DNA of 64,000 nucleotides, from NCBI GenBank assembly GCA_964019425.1, contig OZ025819.1:62001-126000 (forward strand). Direction: 5' to 3'. A model generated the notes under the pieces. The model was not told the DNA's origin. It did not search any database and saw only the letters and a list, made by a program, of their open reading frames with translations. Shown here one piece after another: positions 44,367 to 56,683 of this stretch. The position numbers and the translations under genes are program-made. The first letter of the stretch is position 1, and each line of letters starts with the position of its first letter. The stretch is from Flectonema sp. DT1601 (Eukaryota > Euglenozoa > Diplonemea > Diplonemida > Diplonemidae).

Positions 44367-46443
44367 GCCTCTGTCTCCCCTCACAGGGAATAATTCAGAC
44401 CTGGAACCTCCCTTTGTAGGAGAATCTGTAGATTTTAAAACTTCACAAACAGCTTTCGTTCCTTATAACTCTACAACACCCACTTTTACCCCGTTACACC
44501 CGTCTCGTCTCAAATTCCGATCTTTTGGAACTGAATGGAAGGACATCGACGTTTCTGCTGCAGAAAAACTTCAAACTTTCACCGTCGAAACAGAAAACTC
44601 TTCAAAACCTGCCGACCAACTTGATAAACTACTCAAAACGGTTTATCAAATATGTAGCGGTTTCTTTGAAGAAACAAAGCGGAATTTACCCCGCAAACAG
44701 AAATCAAGGGAAGAGGTCATCCTCGACCAAGAAAAACTTGAATGTCGTCTGGAAATGAAACAGCTAAGACAGGAGCTCCGCAAATCCGGGCCTTCTATAG
44801 ATAGTTGGGGCTTAGCATTTGTAACAATGCTCCCAAAGCCCAACTCCGATGGGAAAGACATCTCGAAAACGAGACCGATAGCTGTGGGCAACTGCGACGG
44901 GAAAATTTTTAATACGGTTATTCAGGAAGCCGTCGCAAACCACACTCTTTCTAAATTTAATTTTCAAAAAGGCTTTAGGAAAGGTGTCTCTGGGTGTATC
45001 GAACATGCCACGATCACCTCAGAGATTTTTAAAGAAGTGAAAGCTCTCCGGAAAAACCTAACAATTGTCTGGGTGGATTTGGCAGATGCTTTCGGCTCAG
45101 TCAAACATCAATTAATTTTCTTTGCTTTAAAATATTTCGGAATTCACGAAAGAATAATCGGTTTCTATAAAAGGTATTATTCCTCCATGCGCGTCCAAAT
45201 CAGAGTTGGAGAAGGCCTGACGCCCACTATCCCTTTTGAAGTTGGTGTCTTTCAAGGCTGCGTTTCCTCCCCAACCCTTTTTAATTTGGTATTCCAACTA
45301 CTGCTCTTTTCCTTAGCAGTTCATCAACAGGAAGCCTACGAGTTTAACAATAAATCCCTCCAACTATTAGTTGCAGCTTTTGCTGATGATTTACAACTTA
45401 CCACGTCATCAAAGGCGGGGGCAAAATTGCTAATCAAGTCGCTCGAACAGTTTCTTTCCTGGTCTCGTGGTATGAAAGCGAAACCCCAGAAATGCATTGC
45501 CCACAGCTTTGTACAAGGGAAACCAGCTAACCCGGACCTGAAGATTAACAATGTTCCGATTACGAATCTCCAGGAAGCTGGAGAGTTCAAATACCTCGGG
45601 CGTTGGTTTGAGCCGAACGCCAAAGAACAGAAATTACGAGAGCGCCTGACCACTTTTACCAGGAATTTTTTAAAAAAAGTCGACGCCATGCCACTATATG
45701 GGTCTCAGAAGGCTTGGTCTGTCCAACACTTGTTATTGTCAAGGTTAACATGGAGTTTAATGATCCATGACTTATCTCTCCCTTTTGCCAAAAAAATGGA
45801 CAAAATTATTAAACCTTTTTTGAAGAAATGGTGGGGATTTGTCCGCTCTGCGAACACAGTCATCCTTTTTACCGGTTCAAAGAACACTGTTGGTCTCAGA
45901 CACAAAAGAGTTGAGACGCTATATAAACAAGCGCAATCAATTAAACTAGACATCCTCAGATCCTCACAAGACTCTGACATGCACGGTGTCTACAATGTTA
46001 TTATGGAGAAATCGTCCAACTGGTCGAAAAAGTTTTCAGCTTCTGCTGAGTGGGAGCGCCTTATTAAGTTTTTTTCTTACCGTTCTCTTGCGAAGCAATC
46101 AGCTGGTCTTGGTCACCGATTGCGCGATCTACGTACTACTCGCCCCGATCTCCTTAAGCGTTTTGAAGTGGAAGCCACAGATGAACTACTGAACTCTTTG
46201 AATAAATTACAAGTCCAAGGTCAGTGGAAGGAGTGGTCTAAATGTATGATAAACGACTTCACCTGGAATAAGGTACTTAGGGAGGGAAATCCTGCCTATA
46301 TCTCATTTCAACTGAAAGCGGTTACAAACACCCTCCCCTCACAAGATAATTTAAAGAGGTGGAACATCACCAATGTGGACCAAAATTGTGTTTTGTGTGG
46401 CAAAGTGAATCCTACCCTCAGGCATGTCTTAACAGGCTGTCCT
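44367..46443 (+). CDS. RLE-type LINE, reverse transcriptase half (truncated at both ends)
   Basis: Open from within the satellite (44332) through 46443; the real LINE starts at about 44367, after CCTCACAG. RT motifs in order: LPKPN and RPIAVGN (fingers), QKGFRKGVSGCIEH, VDLADAF (first catalytic Asp, at ~45075), VFQGCVSSPTLFN, FADD (at ~45380), GMKAKPQKC and FKYLGRWF (thumb). It ends in a zinc knuckle NCVLCG ... RHVLTGCP. This order, and the endonuclease after the knuckle in the second copy, fit R2/NeSL/Utopia-type LINEs, which nick the target with a restriction-like endonuclease and prime on it. The N-terminal fingers are missing, and the 3' part is replaced by 1.36-kb units exactly after the knuckle. 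Confidence 0.92.
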
Positions 46444-48413
46444 GGGTTGAATTTCCAGGTGAGATTTGGACTGTTAGCTTTTGGCTAAGGCCCTCCCTGA
46501 AGAGCAAGAACAAAAAAACTACTCACACCTGAAGAAAACATACACAAAGAACACACTGTAAGCTGTGTGTGTATTTTGTGTTTGTCACAACAGGAGAGAA
46601 AAGAAAGAATGTCAAGGTTGGTCACCTTGCCTATCAACGCACAACATTGGTGGTCTCTACTAGACCCTGAGTGATCCCACTGGATCTCTCATCGTTCATA
46701 GTACCCTATGTGAAGTTATAAAATCAAAGGTAAACTATGAACTACAAATGACTTAGCCTGTTATTATAATGCCACAGGCAGGCCCTGCATTCAGCAACTA
46801 TCCAGCAGTGCTAGGATGTCCTGATCTTCTTCTAAAAAAAAAGAAAGAAAAACAAAACTGTAGCTGGGATCACTCAGGATCAACAGACTACCAATGCTAC
46901 CTGTTGTACTTGCTCACTATGGGGGGTGATGCCAAACACCCAGAAGTACTAAACTGCTTTCCTTCTTGCTGCCCAGGAGTTTCTGACCAGAACTAATAGA
47001 AAATAAAAAGTAGATGGGAAACAATAAAAAGTAAAATGGATATAACTGAAGTTAAACAAGACAAATGAAGTAACAGACCAGAACAGAAAGAGGATTGTAA
47101 TAGAAGATTACAAATAAAAAAAATGCAAGTATCAACACATAATCAAGATACACCAGCAGCTAACAAACAACATAAAATTGAAGATCAGTTGCCAGAGTAT
47201 TTCAACCATGGTAGAATACTCGCCCCTCTGGCAGGGATTATCCCAGACTTGTCCTTTAATTTAGTTGGACACCATGGCTTACAACCCTTCCAGAGGGAAG
47301 CACCATTATGACTTCTATTTTTTTTCTTCAAGAAAATCATAAGGTGGGAACAAAGAAAAATGCTAAGAGGAACCCCCTATTAACACCTAAGACATCTAAA
47401 CTGCAGCCCAGCTTATGCCCAATGCACTAACAGGTCATTCCCTCACACTCAGATCAAAAAATCAAAGTTCAGAGTGCATCTTAGCGTGAATGAGAGAATT
47501 TCCTCCCGCTTATTTTGAACAAAAGGGATAGGAGAAGGGATAGAAAACGAACATAAAAATAAAATTCTAAGTGAGAAACACTTAGCAGAAACACTTAGCA
47601 GCTTTTAAGGAGCTGAAAAGCAAAAAAAAAAATCTAAGTGAGAAACACTTAGTAGAAACAATTTGTAGCTAATTAAGCTGAAAATAAAAAAATAAAAAAT
47701 TTCTAAGTGAGAAATACTTAGCAACTTTTAGAACAAATATTTCAGTAAATAACCTGTAATGATTAAACCATTACAAGTTTGATGCCAAAACTGACAAGGA
47801 CTGAGTTGAATTTCCAGGTGAGATTTGGACTGTTAGCTTTTGGCTAAGGCCCTCCCTGAAGAGCAAGAACAAAAAAACTACTCACACCTGAAGAAAACAT
47901 ACACAAAGAACACACTGTAAGCTGTGTGTGTATTTTGTGTTTGTCACAACAGGAGAGAAAAGAAAGAATGTCAAGGTTGGTCACCTTGCCTATCAACGCA
48001 CAACATTGGTGGTCTCTACTAGACCCTGAGTGATCCCACTGGATCTCTCATCGTTCATAGTACCCTGTGTGAAGTTATAAAATCAAAGGTAAACTATGAA
48101 CTACAAATGACTTAGCCTGTTATTATAATGCCACAGGCAGGCCCTGCATTCAGCAACTATCCAGCAGTGCTAGGATGTCCTGATCTTCTTCTAAAAAAAA
48201 AGAAAGAAAAACAAAACTGTAGCTGGGATCACTCAGGATCAACAGACTACCAATGCTACCTGTTGTACTTGCTCACTATGGGGGGTGATGCCAAACACCC
48301 AGAAGTACTAAACTGCTTTCCTTCTTGCTGCCCAGGAGTTTCTGACCAGAACTAATAGAAAATAAAAAGTAGATGGGAAACAATAAAAAGTAAAATGGAT
48401 ATAACTGAAGTTA
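46444..48413 (+). repeat. 1.36-kb repeat units, ~1.45 tandem copies
   Basis: The first unit is 46444-47802 and a partial second is 47803-48413. The left edge lies in the LINE after GGCTGTCCTG; the right edge is cut by a satellite head at GAAGTTA. Hairpins CTAAGTGAGAAACACTTAG and the CTGTAATG stem are present. Confidence 0.93.
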
Positions 48414-48809
48414 GAATTTCGATAAGTGGGAAGTAACGGACTGGGAGCTTTTGGCTCCTGCCCTATTCCCGACGTAAACTTTCTTTTTATTTTTTTTTTT
48501 TTTTTAACAGGCCCAAAGGGCGACAATGATGGTTGCTGACCAAGGAATAATATTCAAATGAATTTTCGTTTCAAAGAAACGAACAGAATTAAGAGAGAGG
48601 TAGAGAAAAAAAAAAAAAAAAAAAAAAAGAAAGAATAGAAAAAAAATATGAAGAGGAAATAATCAAACATGAAAAAAAAAAAAAAAAATAAAATATAAAT
48701 AAAAAACGTTGTATGAAAAAGGAAAAAAAGAAAAAAAAAAGACCAGAAAAGGAAAGAGAAAATGAAAAGGTATAATATTATTGTGGGGATATGAGGATAG
48801 CAGGGAGAT

Positions 48810-48813
<4 letters not shown>
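48414..48813 (+). repeat. Satellite module head 4
   Basis: Starts GAATTTCGATAAGTGGG directly inside a 1.36-kb unit. Same structure as the other heads. Confidence 0.93.
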
Positions 48814-48847
<34 letters not shown>

Positions 48848-49100
48848 TTATTATTTAAAAAAAGGAAACAATCAGTTTAGCGTCTCGATCAGGACGGAAA
48901 ATAGAAATTAATCGACATAGTCGATCGATAGAAAAAAAACAATGATAACATTGTTTATTCCTTTTTTTTTTTTTTTTTTTTATTCTTTTTATTTATTTTT
49001 AAAGAAAAAACAATCAGTTTAGCGTCCTGACCAGGACGGAAAATTGAAAGTGATCCACATAGTCGATCGATAGAAAAAAGACAATGATAACATTGTTTAT

Positions 49101-49133
<33 letters not shown>

Positions 49134-49525
49134 CTTTTAATTATTTTAAAGAAAAAACAATCAGTTTAGCGTCTTGACCAGGACGGAAAATAGAAAGTGA
49201 TCGACATAGTCGATCGATAAAAAACAATGATAACATTGTTTATTCCTTTTTTTTTTCTTTTTTTTTTATTCTTTTTATTTATTTTTAAAGAAAAAACAAT
49301 CAGTTTAGCGTCCTGACCAGGACGGAAAATAGAAAGTAATCGACATAGTCGATCGATAAAAAAAAAACAATGATAACATTGTTTATTCCTTTTTTTTTTC
49401 TTTTTTTTTATTCTTTTTATTTATTTTTAAAGAAAAAACAATCAGTTTAGCGTCCTGACCAGGACGGAAAATTGAAAGTGATCGACATAGTCGATCGATA
49501 AAAAAACAATGATAACATTGTTTAT

Positions 49526-49556
<31 letters not shown>

Positions 49557-50330
49557 CCTTTTAATTATTTTTTAAAGAAAAAACAATCAGTTTAGCGTCT
49601 TGACCAGGACGGAAAATAGAAAGTGATCGACATAGTCGATCGATAAAAAACAATGATAACATTGTTTATTCTTTTTTTTTTTTTTTTTTTTTTTTAATCC
49701 TTTTTATTATTTTAAAGAAAAAACAATCAGTTTAGCGTCTTGACCAGGACGGAAAATAGAAAGTGATCGACATAGTCGATCGATAAAAAAACAATGATAA
49801 CATTGTTTATTCTTTTTTTTTTTTTTTTTTTAAATTCTTTTTATTTATTTTTAAAGAAAAAAAAAGGAAAATAAAAATTAGTCGACAAAGTCGAACGATA
49901 AAAAAAAACAATGATAACATTGTTTATTCTTTTTTTTTTTGTTTTTTTTTATATTCTTTTTTATTAATTTTGAAAAAAAAACAATCAGTTTAGCGTCTTG
50001 ACCAGGACGGAAAATAGAAAGTAATCGACATAGTCGATCGATAAAAAAAACAATGATAACATTGTTTACTCTTTTTTTTTTTTTTTTTTAAATTCTTTTT
50101 ATTTTAAAAAGAAAAAAAACGGAAAATAGAAATTAGTCAACAAAGTCGAACGATAAAAAAAAAAACAATGATAACATTGTTTATTCTTTTTTTTTTATTT
50201 TTTTTTTTATATTCTTTTTTATTAATTTTGAAAAAAAAAACAATCAGTTTAGCGTCTTGACCAGGACGGAAAATAGAAAGTGATCGACATAGTCGATCGA
50301 TAAAAAAAAAACAATGATAACATTGTTTAT

Positions 50331-50367
<37 letters not shown>

Positions 50368-51412
50368 CTTTTTTTTTTTTTAAAGAAAAAACAATCAGTT
50401 TAGCGTCTTGACCAGGACGGAAAATAGAAAGTAATCGACATAGTCGATCGATAAAAAAAACAATGATAACATTGTTTATTCTTTTTTTTTTTTTTTTTAA
50501 ATCTTTTTATTTATTTTTTAAAAAGAAAAAAAAAAAACGGAAAATAGAAATTAGTCAACAACGTCGAACGATAAAAAAAAAAACAATGATAACATTGTTT
50601 ATTCTTTTTTTTTTTATTTTTTTTTGTATTCTTTTTTATTAATTTTGAAAAAAAAACAATCAGTTTTGCGTCTTGACCAGGACGGAAAATAGAAAGTGAT
50701 CGACATAGTCGATCGATAAAAAAACAATGATAACATTGTTTATTCTTTTTTTTTTTTTTTTTTTTTTTAAATCCTTTTTATTATTTTTAAAGAAAAAACA
50801 ATCAGTTTAGCGTCTTGACCAGGACGAAAAATAGAAAGTGATCGACATAGTCGATCGATAAAAAAACAATGATAACATTGTTTATTCTTTTTTTTTTTTT
50901 TCTTCTTTTTTTTAAATCCTTCTTTTTATTTTTTAAAGAAAAAACAATCAGTTTAGCGTCTTGACCAGGACGGAAAATAGAAAGTAATCGACATAGTCGA
51001 TCGATAAAATAAAAACAATGATAACATTGTTTATTCCTTTTTTTTTTTTTTTTATTCTTTTTATTTATTTTTAAAGAAAAAAACGGAAAATAGAAAGTAA
51101 TCGACATAGTCGATCGATAAAAAAACAATGATAACATTGTTTATTCTTTTTTTTTTTTTTTTTTTTTTAAATTCTTTTTATTTATTTTTTAAGAAAAAAA
51201 CGGAGAATAGAAATTAGTCGACAAAGTCGAACGATAAAAAAACAATGATAACATTGTTTATTCTTTTTTTTATTTTTTTTTTTATATTCTTTTTTATTAA
51301 TTTTGAAAAAAAAAAAAAAACAATCAGTTTAGCGTCTTGACCAGGACGGAAAATAGAAAGTAATCGACATAGTCGATCGATAAAAATACAATGATAACAT
51401 TGTTTAATCTTT
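48814..51412 (+). repeat. Satellite array, mixed A and B monomers
   Basis: Monomers as elsewhere, with GTCCTG and GTCTTG variants of the first stem-loop. The last monomer ends at TTTAATCTTTT before the inverted-repeat arm. Confidence 0.93.
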
Positions 51413-51652
51413 TATAATTTTTTATTTTTTTTTTTGTTTTAAAAAAAAAAAAAAAAAACAAGCGGAATTGATCATAATGGGTGGTAGGGGTTGTTATAAC
51501 TTCGTTTGAAAATTCTTCTTTTTTGATTTCTTTTTTTTTTTCTTTTTACAGGAGTTAAGATCACTTTCAGGAGACAACACATTAACAAGAGCAGCAAGCA
51601 GAGTTGACACTATCAATTCAAATTTGAAATACCGGGAATTAATTTACAAGGA

Positions 51653-51747
51653 GGTATCTCAAGTGACTTGGTATCTCTAGCGTGTCGGTATCTCTGGAGT
51701 GCTGGTATCTCGTATGTGCGTTGGTATCTCATGAGTGATGGTATCTC
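51653..51747 (+). repeat. Iteron cluster: six GGTATCTC copies
   Basis: Starts at 51653, 51670, 51687, 51704, 51723 and 51740, so spacing is 17, 17, 17, 19, 17 bases. The spacers differ in sequence. Regular spacing of a short word near two helical turns looks like a protein-binding array. Confidence 0.85.
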
Positions 51748-52075
51748 TTGTGCATTAGAGAAACGAAAAAGAATGTCATGACCATGACGGAAGAATTGAG
51801 GAATTGAGTTAACATGTTCAATTTAACTTATTTAAACTTTTTTTTTTTTTTTAACAGACCGTAACTATTTGAAAATAAAATGTAGATGGGAAACAGTGAA
51901 AAGTAAAATGGATGATAAAATTAAATGAGAAATATGACATAACAGACCAGATAGAGAGTATTAAAAGGAAATTGAAAAGGAAAAGAGAAACTAGGTTAAC
52001 ACTTATTTAAAATTAAGACCGGTTAGTCAGTTTAAGGTCTTGACTAGGACCAACAAAAAAGAAAGAAAAAAAAAT

Positions 52076-52715
52076 TTAACGATCAAGCTGAGCTGATCTT
52101 GTTTTTATTACAAATAGGGGAGCGGGAGGGATGGAAGGAATAGAGGAAAAAAAAAAGAAAAGGTTGATCAATTGGATCTGATCGTCGAGAAGAGGAAATT
52201 TTTTTAAAGGTTGATCGGTATAGCCGATCGTTGAGAAAAATAAACAGATATAAATACAATCAGTTTAAATTAAAAAAAGAAAAAAAGATTAACGATCAAG
52301 CTGAGCTGATCTTGTTTTTATTACAAATAGGGGAGCGGGAGGGATGGAAGGAATAGAGGAAAAAAAAAGAAAAGGTTGATCAATTGGATCTGATCGTCGA
52401 GAAGAAGAAATTATTTTAAAGGTTGATCGGTATAGCCGATCGTCGAGAAAAATAAACAGATATAAATACAATCAGTTTAAATTAAAAAAAGAAAAAAAGA
52501 TTAACGATCAAGCTGAGCTGATCTTGTTTTTATTTAAAATTAGGGGAGCGGGAGGGATGGAAGGAATAAAGGAAAAAAAAAAAAAAAAAAGGTCGATCAA
52601 TTGGATCTGATCGTCGAGAAGAAGAAAACAATTATTTATAAAAAAAAAATGGTCGGTATAGCCGATCGTTGAGAAAAGAACAGATATAAATACAATCGGT
52701 TTTGGTGATCGACGA
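52076..52715 (+). repeat. ~212-bp tandem repeats, three copies (left arm)
   Basis: Units start near AACGATCAAGCTGAGCTGATC, at about 52078, 52291 and 52503; the third is diverged. Each carries a GATCGGTATAGCCGATC hairpin and a GATCA/TGATC hairpin. The right arm has only two copies. Confidence 0.88.
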
Positions 52716-53171
52716 GTGGAGCGATCACTTGACAAGAAGGAAAAAGAAAGGACCGATTAATTGGGGCTTTGATTGTATTCCCAAGGCATGTTTTTTTTTT
52801 TTTTTTTTTTATTATTCATTTACATTATTATTTTTTTTTTTTTTTTTTAAATTAATAATCACATTTTGTTCAAAAATATTTCATATTAGAGTAAAAGAAA
52901 AAGAAAAAAAGAAATAAGAGAAAAAAAAAAAAAAAAAAAACCATTGCTGGCCCCCTCACCACTCATAGAGGATGAGGAGGCCAGTAAGGCGTCACTCAAA
53001 TCTATGCCAAGCCTTGGGAACTTGGATTGGGGTTTAGACCATTTATAATTAACAATTAACAATTAACCTGATTAACGTTATGATCTGACGGACATAAACA
53101 TATCGATAAAATAATACAAACAAAAACGAACAATAAATAATAAATAAGCTAAAAAACTAACTAAACAAAGT

Positions 53172-53920
53172 GATGTGAAAGTAAGGAAAAAGAGAATTAC
53201 AAGGGGGTGGAGTCACCGTGAACGTCATCAGCAGAACATCTCCTTCGATTGTAACGATATCTTGATGGAGGGGTTCGTTTTTTCAGAGTTGAACGCTCAG
53301 ACTTTCTCGGCGGAGTTTCATTTTCCTCATGTTCTTCTGTGTCTGGCGGACTCAAACCTTCTGCCCATGAAGCTAATTGGAACTTCAGGGCCGCAATTTG
53401 AGACCGTGCCAAGGCGAGTTGAGCATTTAAATCGCTCGCCAGTCCCGTTAACATCATGGATTGCTCAAGCTGCTCTGCGTGAGTTGTACACCGTTGGTGA
53501 TTCAGCTCCGAGAGGCGAAGTTGGGCATCCAGAAGTTGTTCTGAGAGCTCTGCCGCTTTCTCGTTTGTTTCGAGAGAGTCATCTACTGCTCGACAGTAGT
53601 TCTCGAGTAAGTCAATCCTACCCTCGGACCATTGTCTCGCAATAGGTGTATTCTCTTTAACGGAGATAACGTGACTCTCTTGTCGTAAAATCTTGGTCGG
53701 CGTGCGGTCGAGAGCTTCACTCTGCGGCATTGTCGGAGGAATTGAGGCTAGAGGACAAAGAGGGGTGATATAATTAAGGGTAGGGATAAGGGGTTTAATA
53801 AGAGGAGTAAAAAGACTACTCGTAGTTGTAAAGAGCGAGAGGTAGTTCTTTGCTATCTTCATCATAGCAACAGATTCATACAAAACGGGGGTTCGGGGGG
53901 AAACTTGTTGACTAAAGTGA
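53172..53920 (-). pseudogene. Inverted duplicate of the LINE 3' end
   Basis: The minus strand repeats, almost base for base, the end of the LINE at 55939-56683, including the final 228 codons (coiled-coil tail). It abuts the sense LINE copy at 53921 with the junction CTAAAGTG then AAATCG. As it duplicates sequence still present in the sense copy, it is an inverted duplication rather than a simple inversion. The plus-strand open frame at 53175-53645 is its shadow. Confidence 0.92.
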
Positions 53921-56683
53921 AATCGTCCAACTGGTCGAAAAAGTTTTCAGCTTCTGCTGAGTGGGAGCGCCTTATTAAGTTTTTTTCTTACCGTTCTCTT
54001 GCGAAGCAATCAGCTGGTCTTGGTCACCGATTGCGCGATCTACGTACTACTCGCCCCGATCTCCTTAAGCGTTTTGAAGTGGAAGCCACAGATGAACTAC
54101 TGAACTCTTTGAATAAATTACAAGTCCAAGGTCAGTGGAAGGAGTGGTCTAAATGTATGATAAACGACTTCACCTGGAATAAGGTACTTAGGGAGGGAAA
54201 TCCTGCCTATATCTCATTTCAACTGAAAGCGGTTACAAACACCCTCCCCTCACAAGATAATTTAAAGAGGTGGAACATCACCAATGTGGACCAAAATTGT
54301 GTTTTGTGTGGCAAAGTGAATCCTACCCTCAGGCATGTCTTAACAGGCTGTCCTGTCTCTTTAACACAAGGGAGGTTCACGTGGCGTCACGACAGCGTTC
54401 TAAAACGCATTGTTATCTTCTTGGAAGAGTTGATAATAAAAGCCAACAAAAGAAAAGAAAACCTCCCGCCTCCCTCTCAAACTTTTTTAAAAACAGGGGA
54501 AAATAAACCCCTAGAAAGAATTTCTAAAGAGACAGGCGAACTTTCACTAGCGAATGATTGGGTCATCCTCGACGATGTTGGTGATAACCGCCTAATTGTT
54601 CCTCTTGAAGTGTGCCATGTCTCGTCCTCTCTAAGACCAGACATTTTTATTTATTCTTTTTTTGCGAAAAGAGCACTGATTCTGGAGCTGACGTGTCCAA
54701 ATGAAGATCGTTTCGAAACCTCTCATGTCTTAAAGGAAAAGAAATACCTAAAGCTAAGAGACTCGATCATCGCTAATGGCTTCGACTGTAACATTTTTAC
54801 TATTGAAGTTGGCGTACGAGGAAACATCTGCATGGACCAGCTGAACATCTGGACACGTCACATCGGTTCACCTTTAGCACCAACAAAAGCTTTATTTTGT
54901 GAATGCACCAGAATCGCCAGACAGTGCTCATATGTTCTGTTCCAGACGAGGAACCTCCCCACGTGGCATTCAAGACCACTAATGCGCAGCATTAAAGAAG
55001 AACCTGCCACTGCAAGTTTTATAAAAGATGGTAAAGAAATCTTCCCTGTGGAAGAAGTCAAAATCCACAAAGTAACAAAACTGAAAACGATCGAAAAGCT
55101 CACCATTGAAAGATCGTGGCTTGAGAAATGTTTTATCTGGCAAACTTGTTACGCATCGGCTCTTTCTATTCTACTTGTTGCCAATGGTTCTTCCTCCCCG
55201 GCCCCTTCTGTTTTGTTAGATGAGGATGAGCTCACTGGACTCTCCTTGTCATTCTCTTCTATTTCTTCCATCTCTTTCCAGACTCCCCCACCTGAACTCA
55301 TGTCAACGGGATCGCAAACACTTCCTGCTGATTTCGCTATAGTGATAAGAACTCAATCTGACATGGGTTCTCAAACCCCCTTGTACAAAAAAAAAGAAGG
55401 AAAATTAAGGCTGAAACTTTCCTTGAAATGCCAGATTTTAGAAAACGAATTAGAGCAAATGAAAGAACGAATTTTTTATGTTCTATTTTTATTTTACTTT
55501 AATGCGATGTCAGCCTCCCTCGAGAAAGACAAGCAGTTACTAAATGGATTACCTGTTGAGATCAAAGCTACCAACCAGGATCCATCCTCACTTCCTCCTG
55601 CACCCCCTGTTTTAATTATTGAAAAAGATAGAAAAGAATATGAACTTCTGGAAGGAGTAATTCAACGGTTAACAGCAGAACGCGATGAATCGAAGACTTC
55701 TCTTTCTGCACTAGTTCGACAATATGACTTAGTGGAAGATTACAGGAAACGTGAGCTCGCAAATCTGACTCAGAGAGCAGACCTATCGGAAATGGCGCTC
55801 TTTAATTACCATCAAAGGTTTGTTCTTCTGTCGAACGAATTGGAGACCAAATGTAATGAGGAAAGAGAAAGTAAAATTAGACTTTTCTATACTCAACAGG
55901 AGGTCGAGAGTTTGCGTGCCGCGCGTCCCCGTATGACCCACTTTAGTCAACAAGTTTCCCCCCGAACCCCCGTTCTGTATGAATCTGTTGCTATGATGAA
56001 GATAGCAAAGAACTACCTCTCGCTCTTTACAACTACGAGTAGTCTTTTTACTCCTCTTATTAAACCCCTTATCCCTACCCTTAATTATATCACCCCTCTT
56101 TGTCCTCTAGCCTCAATTCCTCCGACAATGCCGCAGAGTGAAGCTCTCGACCGCACGCCGACCAAGATTTTACGACAAGAGAGTCACGTTATCTCCGTTA
56201 AAGAGAATACACCTATTGCGAGACAATGGTCCGAGGGTAGGATTGACTTACTCGAGAATTACTGTCGAGCAGTAGATGACTCTCTCGAAACAAACGAGAA
56301 AGCGGCAGAGCTCTCAGAACAACTTCTGGATGCCCAACTTCGCCTCTCGGAACTGAATCACCAACGGTGTACAACTCACGCAGAGCAGCTTGAGCAATCC
56401 ATGATGTTAACGGGACTGGCGAGCGATTTAAATGCTCAACTCGCTTTGGCACGGTCTCAAATTGCGGCCCTGAAGTTCCAATTAGCTTCATGGGCAGAAG
56501 GTTTGAGTCCGCCAGACACAGAAGAACATGAGGAAAATGAAACTCCGCCGAGAAAGTCTGAGCGTTCAACTCTGAAAAAACGAACCCCTCCATCAAGATA
56601 TCGTTACAATCGAAGGAGATGTTCTGCTGATGACGTTCACGGTGACTCCACCCCCTTGTAATTCTCTTTTTCCTTACTTTCAC
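53921..56683 (+). CDS. RLE-type LINE, 3' half: zinc knuckle, endonuclease, coiled-coil tail
   Basis: Frame open from 53905 to the stop at 56661 (918 codons); LINE sequence starts at 53921, so the RT is missing. The first ~145 codons equal the end of the copy at 44367-46443. A zinc knuckle (CVLCG...HVLTGC) is at ~132-150, then the restriction-like endonuclease: RPD (~243), ELTCP (~264), KEKKYLKL (~277), matching the PD...E...K fold. R2-type proteins usually end soon after. Here ~580 further residues follow: Ser/Pro linkers, then heptad-like coiled coils at ~500-530, ~575-680 and ~745-850, and a basic Pro-rich end. The tail may drive oligomerisation or RNP assembly; that is inference. The 5' truncation suggests incomplete reverse transcription or the inverted-repeat rearrangement. 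Confidence 0.9.

Larger units (their letters stand above)
51413..53171 (+). repeat. Left arm of large inverted repeat
   Basis: Its reverse complement lies at 61926-63480. Contents from left: an A/T run, CAGGAGTTAAGATCACTT, six GGTATCTC iterons, a T run with AACAG, a stretch resembling part of the 1.36-kb unit (TGTAGATGGGAAACA ... GTAAAATGGAT), the stem-loop GGTCTTGACTAGGACC, three ~212-bp repeats, and a strong hairpin at 52947-52984. The arms are nearly identical apart from one 212-bp repeat. No gene is visible. Confidence 0.92.

Noticed and set aside
46769-47311. Recurring 75-78- and 62-codon frames in the 1.36-kb unit as genes
   Set aside because: All units are nearly identical, so conservation cannot be judged. 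Composition is unremarkable and start contexts are weak. Kept only as a note under the repeat.
51653-51747. Possible CRISPR array (GGTATCTC with spacers)
   Set aside because: The repeat is 8 bases and spacers 9-11 bases, far too short, and the context is eukaryotic.
53172-56683. Twin-priming inversion of the LINE
   Set aside because: Twin priming inverts a 5' segment that is then absent from the sense part. Here the inverted piece duplicates the 3' end still present, and the flank is inverted too.
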